A stretch of 64,000 nucleotides of DNA from Tamarix chinensis (taxonomy: Eukaryota; Streptophyta; Magnoliopsida; Caryophyllales; Tamaricaceae), in assembly GCA_030549775.1 (NCBI GenBank), contig CM060178.1, positions 70,602,556-70,666,555 of the forward strand, given 5' to 3'. The translations under genes were made by a program, and so were the position numbers. Positions within the stretch are counted from its first letter, which is position 1. Each line of letters starts with the position of its first letter. This document shows, piece by piece, positions 26,276 through 38,339 of this stretch. Under the pieces are notes generated by a model. It did no database searches and had not been told where the DNA came from. It was given only the letters and a program-made list of their open reading frames with translations.

Positions 26276-29200
26276 GGCCAAAAAAGCCTTTCATTAGCAT
26301 CAAGGAAAAACTAGAGACTCCTCTCTCAATGACACCCAGTAAATGGTAGGGTAATATTCATCTTCCATGGCTTTACAAAGAGATATTTCCTCTAGGAATA
26401 TTCATGATTGGGGTCTTGATCCCATATAGTAGCATTAACTACCTTTGTCTTCAATTTGTGTCCATTTTTATGAATAAAGAGTGTGATTTCCTCTTTTGGA
26501 ATATATATGGTGTGGGTAATGTGACCTTTCGGATGCATTTGCTGGATATTATTTGTTAGTTTGATCCATTTCTCCTAGTGGTTGTAGAAACTAAGGTTAG
26601 CACACATAAGGCTGAGGAAGTTATTTGAAAGCTAAATTTTTCTCAGAATGTTTAGATTGATGCCCAAGGTTTCAGGGGTGGTATATGGATCCTTTGGAAA
26701 GAAGAAATTATCTCTATTGATGTCTTAAGAGCTTCTACTCAGCTGATTTATACTAGTGTTCGTCATTCTGATGGAAGCATGTTCTTGTTTACTAGGGTCT
26801 ACACCTCTCCTCTTCCCTCTCTTAAAGATGAGTTTTGGGAGGATATGATTTTAAACTCAAACTCTTTACTTGACCCTGATTTTGTTCATTGGCTCATGGG
26901 GGTAGACTTGAATGATATTGCTTACTTAATTGAGTGCATATAGGTCAACTCTCATAAAATTAGAAGATGTAGACTATTTTATAGAATATTTAAATAATTT
27001 TTCTTTAGAGGACTCAGTCTTTTACTTGGCGTGGAAAATCCCATGGATGCAAAGTGAGTTCGTAGATTGGTAGAGTGGTGGCTACAAAGTCCTAGAAACT
27101 TATTTTTATGGATGCTCATGTATGGCATCTAATGAGAACCTATTCCAATGATCATCCACTACTCTTGACTATTATTCCTTAACAATGCTGGTTGACCCTT
27201 AGCCACCCTTTCAAATTCAAAGTGGTATGGCTCTTAGATTTAAGACTTGAAGAGGTTATAAAGAATAGTTGGCATCATGGCTTATACCTGTAACTTACCT
27301 TAGCTACTTGTGCTTCCAAGTTGAGTACTCAGAATAAGGAAGTCTTTGATGACATTATTTGAAGGAAAAATAGATTACAAGTAAGGATTCTAGGCATAGA
27401 AAATGCATTGGCTGAGAAGTTTTCTTATAGCCTAATTATGTTGGAGTTAAACTTGATGGGTGAGTTTAATGATACTCTTTTACAAGAATTATTTGGTTCC
27501 AAAGAGCTAAATCAGATGTGGAAACTTTACATGACCATAACACTATATTCTTTCAGTTATCCTCCATTGCCTATAAAAGGAGAGATCATATCGGATGCCT
27601 TAAAGATAAGAATGGATCTTGGATCTTTAATAAGTAGTAGCTTATGACTATAGAAACCTAATATTATCATTCTCTTTTCTTGATTAGATAAACCCATTGC
27701 CTTATGATGGATCTGTTTGGTGGTTTTCCTTTTCTTACGGAGGATGAAAAAATTTTGATTTCAGGACCAATGTCTCTCTTAGAGGTTAAAGCAACTACCT
27801 TCTATATGGCTCCTTTTAAAAGCCCAAGATTCAATGGTTTATTCTTGCTTTTCCTTCCGAAGTGTTGGTACATTGTAAGGAATGATTTATATTGCTTAGT
27901 AAGGGACTCATTTTGCTCAAGCTCTTTTCCCATCTCCCTTAATATGGCTCTCATTTTCCTTATACCTAAGGCTGGACGACCTACTTCTATTAAGGATTTT
28001 TGACCAATTGGTTTATGCAATGTTTCCTGCAAGGTGATCATAAAAGTTCTTACCATGAATATGAAAAATATTTTGATGTGCATCATTATCCTCAAGCATA
28101 GAAGCTTTCTCCTTAGAAGGTAAAAAAAAAAGATAATATAGTGATTCTCCAAGAGATTCTACATACATTGAAGAGGAAGAAGGGGAAATTTGGTTATTTG
28201 GCATTTAAAGTGGATTTAAAGAAATCTTACGACTATATTTCATGGAGCTTTATTAAAAACACTCTTCCTTTAGTAAGCTTTCCCTTATTTACCATCCAGC
28301 TTGTTATGCATTGTGTTTCCACACCAAAAATCTGAGTTATTTGGAATGGAGAAGTGTCAAGAGCTTTTAAGACTTCATAAGGTATTCGTTAAGGTGACGC
28401 TATTTCCCTATATATATTTATCCTTTTTTTCAATCAACCTCCCACTTTATCAAACATTGTCAATTGTGATGTTTGGAGAGTCGTTCGAGTGGGAAAAATG
28501 AAGTCCAAATCTCACATATGATTTTATGATGGACTACTTGCATCTTTTTGAAGGCTAGTTCAAACCAAAAAAAGATTATGATGGACTAATTGCATCTTTT
28601 TGAAGGCTCTTTATATCCAAAATTGAATACAAAGAAATTTTATATCCTTTTTTCTCCTATGGTGGCTACTAGTCTACAAAGAGAGATTTTCACTTTGATT
28701 GATATCCAAGAAATTATTACTCTCAATAAATATTTGGGAGTTCATACTAATATGGCAGGAAGACAAAGACTTCCTTTACTTCTATAATAGAAAGTATCCA
28801 AAATAGATTATTTTCTTGGTAACCACACACCTTTTCCCTTCTAGGTTGGATAACTCATATTAAATAAGTAATTTCAGTAATCCCTCTCCATGTGATGCAT
28901 GCTAATAAGTTACCAAAAGGAATTAATGAAAGTATTGATTGTTTTTCTAGAAGTTTTATTTAGGGTGGCTCTCGAAATCTGAAATGCATTCATCTTGTTA
29001 ATTGGATGCAAATTTGTTATAGTAGAGATAAAGGGGACCTCAGGTTGCACTTTATGGACACCATGAATTTGACTCTCCTTATTAAATTTGGTTGGAATAT
29101 GATGACCAAAGGTGATGCCCACTAGATTTGGGTTCTTTATGACAAATATATTTGTAGTAATGCTTTATGTGGTTATAATTCCCCCACAAGTTACTCTTCC

Positions 29201-29412
29201 TTTTGGAGATATATCTCAAGCATGATGATTATTCTTTTTAAGGGTATCAAGTGGATCATCCAGTTGGACCAGAAAGTTCATTTTTGGTTAGATTGTTGGG
29301 TGGACAACTCTCTTCTCATTGAGTACAGCACCACTATTTTGGATGAGGATGCTATATATTAATTTATTGCTAGTTATTTTAACCTAGTTTATGGTTGGAA
29401 ATTGACTCACTT
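26276..29412 (+). pseudogene. LINE ORF2: endonuclease, reverse transcriptase, zinc-binding tail (broken)
   Basis: Endonuclease part: 'FLFWNIYGVGN' (about 26490-26520), 'DPFLLVVVETKVS' (about 26560-26600), 'DAQGFRGGIWILWKEE' (about 26660-26705) and 'WLMGVDLNDIAYL' (about 26890-26930). Reverse transcriptase part: 'ATTFYMAPFKSPRFNGL' (about 27790-27840), 'MALIFLIPKAGRPTSIKDF-PIGLCN' (about 27945-28020) and 'FKVDLKKSYDYISWSFI' (about 28205-28255). The YADD box is degraded around 28515-28550. C-terminal part: 'SLQREIFTLIDIQEI...YLGV', 'KGDLRLHFMDTMNL' and 'FWLDCWVDNSLL' (about 29280-29320). Multiple stops make it inactive. A 35-bp local direct duplication lies at about 28518-28607. Confidence 0.85.
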
Positions 29413-29413
29413 C

Positions 29414-29487
<74 letters not shown>
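29413..29487. repeat. AAT/TAA microsatellite
   Basis: A nearly pure run of about 24 TAA units, marking the abrupt end of the LINE. Confidence 0.95.
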
Positions 29488-30290
29488 TGTAAACCATAGT
29501 TGAGGGTGATTACTGCAGAAAGAGAAGTTAAACATCAATCCTCTTCACAATTGTCTCTCATGCTATCTAAACTAGGTATATGAAACATATCATGTAACAT
29601 TTGACCGTCTAGGTTATACTCTTCATATTTTATAATTGAAAATTTCTAGTGTATGTTGAGAATCTCCTTTATCACCTGGTTTAATTGTTAAATTAGATAT
29701 ACCACCTAGTCATCTATATTTTGAGACTAATGTGTTCGACCACACAAGATTGTCCTTATAACCACCAATCCAAGACCCTTTTGTCTTTCAAGGTGTTCTT
29801 TTTCTCCTATCACTTGTGAAGCTACACTCAAGTGTTCCATAACATCTTGATATATACATAATTAGCCAAATTTAGAATTTTGAATATTGAAATAAACATA
29901 TATAGTTTCATAATGACAGATAACTAGCTAGGGTTAGGGAAAATGCTTTGAACTTGTAATTTTCTTAACCACTTCTTTCACCTCATCATTGATATGCTTT
30001 CCACTTTCACTTACTCTAGAGTTCTTCCATAGTGAGCATAGAGGCATAATTAAGGTGATTGGATCTTATTTTTGTTATATCAATTTCAAATCTAAACATA
30101 TGACATAATTTTTAGAGCTATAATAACTTTTTCTTAGTCATGTAAGAAAATAAAATGAACATTTCATACCAAATCATTCTCAAGACCCTCATATCATTTT
30201 TAGCACTTATTGTGGGCATCATTGTTCATTTTGGGCACTTAACATGTATATTAAAAGCCTAATTTTTATAATTATTTAGGTAATATCTAT
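29488..30290. other. AT-rich CACTA-flanking DNA, no call
   Basis: No open frame of note. A minus-strand stretch near 29700-29830 could be more of the CACTA second gene, but I could not find a defining motif. Confidence 0.4.
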
Positions 30291-30299
30291 TAAGCACCT

Positions 30300-30620
30300 A
30301 TTATTATTACTATAAAAAATAAATATAAGCACTTGAAATTCCTTCGCATTTCAAAGTGCCACAAATGTGTCCCAATATCTTTGAGTTATTTTTTGTAATA
30401 TTTTGGTAGGTTCACTTGTAATTTATCATCCAATTTGTAAGATTTTTCTTGGCTAAGTATGTCATGAAACTTTTATGTGTCTCAAAAAAATGCCTCATAA
30501 ACCATTTCTTCTTGGGTTCGAATATGATGAAGAATGGACATAAAATATGCCATTTATTAAATTTAACATCAATTGACATACTAAAACCTATGTAATCAAG
30601 CTAATATACTTACATTGAAA
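30300..30620 (-). pseudogene. CACTA second gene, Transposase_24-like fragment
   Basis: Minus-strand frames give 'FLRHIKVS' and then 'ITQRYWDTFVAL-NAKEFQV'. This resembles the 'P--qW--fV--r-s-efq' segment that precedes the 'hT-GtKSfAr' motif in plant Ptta/En/Spm transposases. The match is short and the frame is interrupted. Its position downstream of TNP2 on the same strand adds support. Confidence 0.45.
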
Positions 30621-31286
30621 TCCATCCAAATACTCTCTTTATCCCCTTTTTTTTACTTCTTTTTAGTTGTTGATCCTTATAGGAATATGCAAACGAGTAA
30701 TGAGACTCATGTGTTCCTAAACATCCCACGATGCTCACCCATAGGTAGACCTCTAGCATTACATTACATCTCCACCACTTTTCCATTATTTCTCATATCT
30801 GTCACTTTCTTCATTACAATTGGTCCCCTCTTTCCTTCTTTATCATTATTATCCATTTTTTGACCTTATTATTCATTTATCTACATAATATTAAAAGAAT
30901 TAGTACAAAATATTTATAAATAAATAATTAGTAAAAATTCTTAATAAATAAATCAGTAAGCATAATTATCACATATTAGAATGTCATGTAATTACCCTTA
31001 TTATCTTCCTGTTCTTATTTTTTTTTATTTCTTCTTTTTTCAATAGGTTCCATGATTGAACACATATATCACTTCACAATTATCATCTCCTACATTCATC
31101 ATCAATAATATCATTGTTATTATATATGAATCCGTGAGTTACTTGTATAATTGTGATACACTATCTTTCCTAATTGGTATCATTATCATCGTCACATTCA
31201 TCGACATTACTTTTCATTGATAGTACCACATACTATGTTTTATGATGTGGATATGTACACATCTTCTTCAGCATTGTTCTTATGTC

Positions 31287-31872
31287 TAGGGATGACAACG
31301 GGTTGGGTACGAATTGATTACCCCTATCTTTTACCCAAATCCAATAAAGAAACATATACCTATATTTGTATACAAACCTTGCAGATATTTTTTTCCCTCC
31401 TTTGTATCCATATCTATCAAAACAACATGAATAGGTTTTTTTTTTTAAAAGGTAGGCACGAGCTTATGCCCTTCTTTATCTCGAAATATAGTGTGTACTA
31501 ATCTATATATGTTTCTATATCCATTGGGTAAAATTCATCGAGTTTTGAATAAAACCCATCGATTTTAAGAAAATCTTTCAATGTTAGAGTTATATACTTT
31601 GAGTGTTAGGATTTAATTATATTTTTACTTTTAGTCTTATAAAATATATTGAAGTCATATAAATGAATGGTAAAAATATAATTTCATATTAGGTAAATTG
31701 ATGCGGATGCGAGTATGGATGTTATGTAGGTTTAAATTTAAGGATCTCTTAGCCATATCCATATCCAAATGGGATGGATATTTTTTTCTTTATTTTATAT
31801 TTGTATTTATATCTATTTATATATCAAGATAAAATTCGCTGTATTTTGAATAAAACCTGATTGTCATCCCTG
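31287..31872. mobile_element. hAT-type MITE, 586 bp
   Basis: Terminal inverted repeats TAGGGATGACAA / TTGTCATCCCTG with a perfect 8-bp duplication CTTATGTC (31279-31286, 31873-31880). The interior is AT-rich with 'CCCATCGATTTTAAG' and 'GGATGCGAGTATGGATG' type repeats of the 'GGGTA/CCCAT' MITE group. No transposase. It lies inside the minus-strand CACTA remnant. Confidence 0.92.
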
Positions 31873-31880
31873 CTTATGTC

Positions 31881-32689
31881 GAACGGTGTGCTCCCGCCCC
31901 TGTTTTTGATGGCTGAAAATAAAGACAAATGGTGGTAGGGGGATGAGTCGGTGGAGTTACGTTACTGGTTTTATACGAAGCAAAACAAGAGTCTAAGATT
32001 TTGGGTACGTGAAAGGTGGCAGGGTATAGAGGAAGACGATATCGCTGGTGAAGTCTAAGGCTCGGCACTGGTTGACGGCAACGAAGAAACCTAGGGAAGT
32101 CGATTGATCTGGGTGGATGACAGGGTGGTTCTGGGATATTCAGGGGGTAAATAATGAAGTGCATTACCAAACGAGAATGACAAGGATGGACAAATATGAG
32201 AAAAGTCGGTGGTGATAGGTTGTGAAGGTCAACGGGAAAGGACTACTATGCTGGACAGTTCATGGCTGCGTTGGGTATCGATTATGGCTGGACGGGGTGA
32301 TGGAGCAAAGGGTTACGAGAATCGGAAGATGGTGGCATGGGTTACTGGGGTTAAAGAGAATAACACAAGACTCTAATCCACACAGGCAAATAGAAGAGAT
32401 TCAAGCAAAGAACTCATGCAAGGTTCTAGCAGGAAATACTTGTTAGTTCCACAATCCCCCTAATTTCCTACGTTGAAGTGAGGCTTTTATAGCCTTTACA
32501 ATCTATTAAAGATACCTAAAGATATTATCCTATTATCGTGATTATCTACAGATAATAACAACACATAAGATAAACCATGCACATGTACCGTGCATAAATC
32601 TTAACTAACTAACCTTCTAAAATACTAATTAAAGATACTAGATAACAAAACTTACAACAAATAATCCATGCACACGTGATTAAACATCT
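31881..32689. other. unclassified GC-richer island between MITE and CACTA TNP2
   Basis: 31881-32420 is clearly richer in G/C than its surroundings, with open frames on both strands (98 codons minus, 74 codons plus) that I do not recognise. 32450-32690 returns to AT-rich sequence with 'AAGATACCTAAAGATATTATCC'. It could be an inserted retroelement piece or a captured gene fragment; no target duplication was found. Confidence 0.35.
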
Positions 32690-34270
32690 TTCATAATAAG
32701 CAATGTAGTCATCTATTGGGGTTCAAAATTGCAGGGTATGCTTCTGCATTATTTTATAAGTACAATTAGTCATAAAAAAAAAACCTTGTGTTACCGGTGA
32801 TACCAATATAAAAGGATCTTGCTTGTACCCTATCTTGTTTAAATATATTAGTGTGAACCCATTATCATATTTAGTGCCCTAATTATTATCAACCCACCTA
32901 TTTCAAAAAAATTAGTATTTAGAACCCAATGTAATCTAACTTATTTATATTTTTAATAATGCCATAATAATTCATATGTGCATGTCATTATTATCCTTTG
33001 TGCTAGCATTATGCATTGCTTGGACCACTAAGGCCACCCCGCACTATTCTACATTATACACTTTTTAATCTGATTCTTTAGTATAAAAGTGTAACCATTG
33101 ATAACATAACCACTATATAAGAATACTTCTGGATGGGGCTTTCGAGACAACCAAATCATTGTGTCAGAAATAAAAATTGGTGAAGATCCGATGAAAGGAA
33201 TAATGTGATCTCTAAGCCAATGTAGGAAGGAACTATTATGTTTATCCATTATCTACTTCTCATTCTTTCATGGATTTGTGGTCCTCCAAGATGGCAAGTG
33301 CTCTTCAACAAATGGTTGAACATCATCAATGTTATGAAATATATACAGATATGTTTTACAGAAAATGCCATTATTGGCATGTCCCAACCCTTTTCCATAA
33401 TCCTTGACCCTTCAATCTTTCATGCATGTCGACTTTTTTGAATACTACTTCAGCATTTGACGAGTAATTTGTACAAAATTCTATTGCCTCCTTCACTATG
33501 TAAATCTAAAAAATGTATCCTTCTAGCCGATATTAACTCTTCACATATTCTCTTATCAATTTCATAAAACACTCAAAGGGGTACATCCAATACCTATAGA
33601 TAAGTCCTAATATTTTGACCTCAAAAGTCAAATGAATTATTAGATGTACCATAATGTCAAATAATGAATGTGGAAAGTACATCTCAAGACAGCACCAAGT
33701 AATCACAACCTCTTTTTGTAAGGAGCCCAAAGCCTAGTGATAGCAACTAGAACACAGTTTAGTAAAATCTCATGTATAGCTACCAACAACAATTATTGCA
33801 TCAAAACATAATAATCATAGAACTTCATACTTATTAATGTCAACTCATTCATCAACATAAGGATTCTTATATTTTAAGAGTACCTTTCCAAAACCTTAAA
33901 AATGCCATAGAATTCATAAAATTGAATGTTCAATTTTCTAGAGAGAGTATGGTAAGGCGCCAATAAATATGTTCTTATTCCATTGGTTTATGGTGCCATT
34001 TCTTACCAAATGCCCATTTCACTCATATCCATTCAAGCATTGATATTATCTTTAGTCTTTCATGGAATACCAAGTAATGTATTAATAAGACTATAACATA
34101 TATTTTTCTTGATATACATCACATCAAGAGCATGCCTCGTATATAAATATTCCTAATATGGAAGATCAAAGAAAATCAACATCTTCTTCTACCAGACTAA
34201 TGGAACCAAAACTTTGCTCTTCTTTCCAAACTTGACTTTTAATCATTCCCCGTTAATGGATTTGGTGTTT
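32690..34270 (-). pseudogene. CACTA TNP2-like transposase, C-terminal half, broken
   Basis: Read on the minus strand from right to left. First is a decayed 'FFDLPYW--LYTRHALDVMYIKKNICYSLINTLLGIP' (about 34200-34050). Next comes 'LQKEVVITWCCLEMYFPHSLFDIMVHL' and 'YWMYPFECFMKLIREYV' (33730-33533), the DUF4218 region. Then 'HNSSFLHWLRDHI' and 'YSGYVINGYTF' follow (33249-33070), the DUF4216 region. Weaker DUF4216-like sequence continues to about 32690. Stops and frameshifts abound. The N-terminal half (zinc ribbon, 'LLWTINDFP') is missing, so the element is truncated as well as decayed. Confidence 0.85.
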
Positions 34271-34612
34271 CCATTTATTATTTTAGTTATTGAAATGTTA
34301 TCTCTGTCTATGATAATGATGATTATTTAGTAAAAAATCTATGATAATAAAGGAAAATAGTACTTTATGTATGCTTTAGCTAAACAAATGGCATATTTAA
34401 CTCATATATTAGGCATGCATAATGACCTTCCTTACGATAACTTGACAAGTTCCTATATGCTGAAAAACTGTTGATGGTACAGAAGAACATCACTCTTAAA
34501 GTAAAGTGTTCTTAATGATATAAATCAAATACATCAACACTAGTGACCATGGTTTGGGTTACAATTTATATCAGTAATAAGATAAAAACAAATGATAAAA
34601 ATGTTGCTATGG

Positions 34613-34680
34613 GTTTAGGGTTTAGTGATTATGGTTTAGGGTTTAGGGTTTAATGTTTAGGGTTTAAGGTTTAGTGTTTA
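34613..34680. repeat. interstitial telomere-like (TTTAGGG) tract
   Basis: About nine intact or one-base-variant TTTAGGG heptamers in tandem (GGGTTTAGGGTTTAG..., TTTAATG, TTTAAGG variants). This is the plant telomere repeat, here short and degenerate inside a transposon remnant. Confidence 0.85.
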
Positions 34681-34689
34681 ACATTGACA

Positions 34690-35644
34690 GATATTGTAAA
34701 ATTGTGTTATAACTAGCCAAGCTCAAATCTTAGAACAATACAATAGAGTTATAAGCTAGCAATCATATATCATGAATGACCACCATTATAAGTAATCCTC
34801 TTTACCAAATCAGATATTCAATTAGAAAAAAAAACAAGTATAGTACAATAAAGAAAGGTAACTAAATAAAATAGATAATTAGAAGCCCAAAGAGAAGAAG
34901 GAACATAAAAAAAGCAAATAGTGTCTTAACATATATAATATACATAAATATAAGTCTCATACAATGATTCGAAGCTATATATAACTGCTATAAACATAAG
35001 GGGACTAAAACATGGCCCAAAAACTAACAAGAAATCCTAAGCATAAGCATCTACATGTTTAACAAAACGTTTCTACAATACCAACCACATAATTGAGAGC
35101 ATAACTCCTAAAATCTCCTAAGGTATTGCCAACCATTCTAAAGCCCCCAAATATCAATTATCACTCTCTGAGTTCACTCTTCTCGAATAACCATTTGCTT
35201 TATCACTTCATCATGATAGGGTATATCCATACATGATATAGACTTGTCAATAACCTCTACTAACTCCTCCATTCATTATCTATTACAATCAACTCTCTAC
35301 TTATATGGTGGTAATGTCTCATAAAGCGCTCACCCTTAACAAACCTCAAATGTAGGATGTTGGTGACGAAAAAATCCATATACTTAGTCATACCCTTATC
35401 CATGGTTCCATTTAAGGTAATGTCAACAATGAATGCTATGACCCCAGACACATGTCTCTATATATAAGTCACTCTTCATCATTGTCCCTATCTACTTATG
35501 TAACAAGACTATATATATATATACATATCTTAATATCCTCATAAGGTGGCACCCACAAACGTGGTAGAAGGTACGCATATGAACCATCTTACTATCACAA
35601 AAAAAGGGAACAAACACTAGTTCTTATTATCCAGCTCATCCATA
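34690..35644. other. AT-rich DNA upstream of the minus-strand CACTA remnant, no call
   Basis: Only one short minus-strand open frame (35260-35451, 63 codons), not recognised. TATA dinucleotide run near 35509-35525. Possibly the 5' flank or interior of the CACTA element. Confidence 0.35.
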
Positions 35645-35900
35645 CACTACTATAGAAGTTGTATTAAATAAAGGCTAAAAGACAATGGTTTCGGTCATCG
35701 TTGTTATAGGCTATATACCACAATGGTTAAAAAACAGATTTTTGTGGTAAAGTATCTTGTTATTAGGTAGTGGAAATTATATATTACATTTTATAGTAGT
35801 TACTTGGGAAAATAACAACGGTTCAGTGAACCACTATGTTCGGAGATAACAATAATGAGCTTTTACCTAAAATACAACGGTCTTTTCTCTATTATTAAAA

Positions 35901-36850
35901 ATAATACAAATGATTAAACATCATTTCTACAATGAGTTGTCATCCATTATTAATAATGATACATAAAAAAGTAAAACCTAACCCCATTACCTTCTTTATA
36001 GTACCTCAAACTAGTCTAAGTAGTTATAGTAACCCGTTGCATTTTGTTTCCTCACATGCATGCCACATCCTTCCACAACCTCATGCGTGACCTTAAAACC
36101 ATGACACTATTGATGAAACCTCTACTACTGCCATCCCCTCCACCACTACTACCCCCAATCATCAACCTCACTACTAGAATCTTATATGTTGTATTTACTC
36201 CTCATTACGTCATCCTCCATCGCATGTTGCATAATGTGTTTTACTTGTCGAGTTGTTAATTCACGGGGCATTCATACCTTTTCATAAGGTAAATCATATT
36301 TCTCTATGTTGCTTTCTTAATTTCTTATTTTTTCAAGGTTAATTAATTCTTAAGGATTCATCTTTGATTTTTGGGTTTTATTTATGAAATTTATTTAATT
36401 CTCTTGTAATATGTTCCTTCTTGTTAAGAACATATTTGAAAAACAATTTATTTGTACAGGGAATGGGTGAGGTGGAAAAGGAAATGAAGAAAACAAAAAT
36501 AGTATTAGTGTAGGATCGTTGAAATGTTTCTATTGCATTACCCGAGTCCATCCCTTAGAATAGTACTATGATTATGTTAAGCCTCTCTTATAATTTGTAA
36601 CGTTAACTTCTAATGGCCATGAATGACATATTTTAAAGAATTTGCTCACAGGTAGTATATACTTAGGTGTGAAATAAATATATTGTGAAGACTCAACAAC
36701 TTTATTGCTACATTAATTTGATTTGTGAAATTTATTTAAGTAATTTCTTAAATATAATATTTTCTTTAAAAGAAATTTATCATTAACTAGATAATGTAAA
36801 TATAAAAATAGTAAATCTTTTTCTTTTTCTTATTCACTTTTTCCCCTAAA
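35901..36850. other. CACTA interior 5' part, no gene recognised
   Basis: AT-rich with one 71-codon frame (36044-36259) lacking known motifs. It is contiguous with 42662 onward once the solo LTR and one CTAAA copy are removed. Confidence 0.4.
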
Positions 36851-38339
36851 TGTAACACCCCCCCAACATTCACTACCGAAAAATTTTATTTTATTTAAAA
36901 TTTAGTGTAAGCAAAAAATTAAAAATCGTGAATTTCAGGGATATTACCATCACACTTAATACCAAACTAGTTTTCTCCTACCATTCCAATACCAAGTGCT
37001 AAGGCTAAAATAATAAAAGACAATTTGCTCGAATTCAAACTTTATTTAATTCAGAATAGCGCAAATAGTTTCATTACAAGAATAGAATCCACCAATGGTG
37101 GTTACGAGAATAAAGATTACATTTAAACCAAGAATCAAAAGGTGAAAAAATAAAACCCTAAGAGTTCCTGAATAATCCTTATATTGTTTCCCATTGCCCA
37201 CTTGAATAACACCTGCAACGGACCTGCAAGGGATACTGCCTATTGAATAGGTAGGGGCCCACGAATGGAACCCTTAGGTACTATGGTACTAAGTAACCCT
37301 TTTAAACCAAACTGAAAGGCAGGCCCACATGCAACACATAATAAAAAAACTATATACGATGATAACATACGGGCTAATACACAAGGCAACATTTCATAAA
37401 ATAAGAAAATAAATAACACAAAATCCATATACTTAGCAAATGCATCACATACGCAAGTAGGGATAAGCACTGAAGCCAAACTCATGCTATATCAATAGAT
37501 CATAATAAGAAATCAATACTTTTGAGCCTTAAGCCATAAATAATCATTATTCAATCATCATCTCTCTAAGTATATCTATGTAAGTGTGGGAATCACACTA
37601 TTATAGCCGGTGGACTGAAAACATATAGGGTAAAAAGAACCTGACCACTATTATTCGCTGGTGGATCGGTATCCAGGACTCCTTGCACCTGGTCACTATT
37701 ATTCGTCGGTGGACCAGTCGGGCCCCAACTTACATGGTGTTTCACTGTAAGTGATTAGTGTCTTCCCATAATTTATTAATATCCAATATTTGGTTTATTG
37801 AGCTTAGGATCCCCTACTATTATAGCCAGTGGACCGAAAACATACAAGGCAAAACGCACCTAACCACTATTATTCATCGATGGACCAGTCGCCAGGGCAT
37901 CTTGTACATGACCACTATTATTCATTAGTGGATCTGTTTGGCCCCAACTCAATACTCTTTCACTTTATGCAATTAGTACCTTATTCGTGTCTTATTCAAC
38001 GGTCCATGTATTCAATTCAAGGGAATAGGGAATGGTCACAAATCTAAAGACACAAAGATATACTAGCCATAAAATCAAGCATTCCATATCAATGATCTTG
38101 GCATACACAAAACCCTAACACGTACTTCAAACATATCTAACACACATTTCCATGCACACTTACTAACCAGGCACCCCTTTCATAATTATGATATAATACC
38201 ATATTACCCCCTTAATTATCTATCCAACCCTAAGTCATACCATGTTCTTGTGATACTTATCTAATACCCCTATCTTATTATTCAATGTTACTTGTGTCTT
38301 ATTATGAAACTCATTTAACCCATTAAGGTGTTAAACACA

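Larger units (their letters stand above)
21031..29412 (+). mobile_element. LINE (L1-like), decayed and split by a solo LTR
   Basis: The left part (21031-22014) reads as the end of ORF1. The right part (26276-29412) reads as ORF2: endonuclease, reverse transcriptase and the beginning of the zinc-binding tail. The solo LTR at 22015-26270 interrupts it. Excising that LTR and one TCTAA copy restores a continuous frame 'LISKNSTSK-AKKAFH-HQGK'. The right end stops at a TAA microsatellite inside the zinc-binding region, so the natural 3' end and poly(A) tail are absent. Confidence 0.82.
29488..35640 (-). mobile_element. CACTA transposon remnant, minus strand
   Basis: Minus-strand translation gives a decayed TNP2 (32690-34270) and, downstream on that strand, a Transposase_24-like segment (about 30300-30620). 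This is the same gene order as in the first CACTA element. Neither terminus is recognised, so the limits are approximate. A hAT MITE (31287-31872) is inserted in it. The CACTA-type end at 35645 faces the wrong way to close this element and is assigned to the next one. Confidence 0.65.

Noticed and set aside
35645..35665. CACTA-type end as the terminus of the minus-strand element at 29.5-35.6 kb.
   Set aside because: It reads CACTA on the plus strand, so it opens an element to its right, while a right-hand terminus should read TAGTG.
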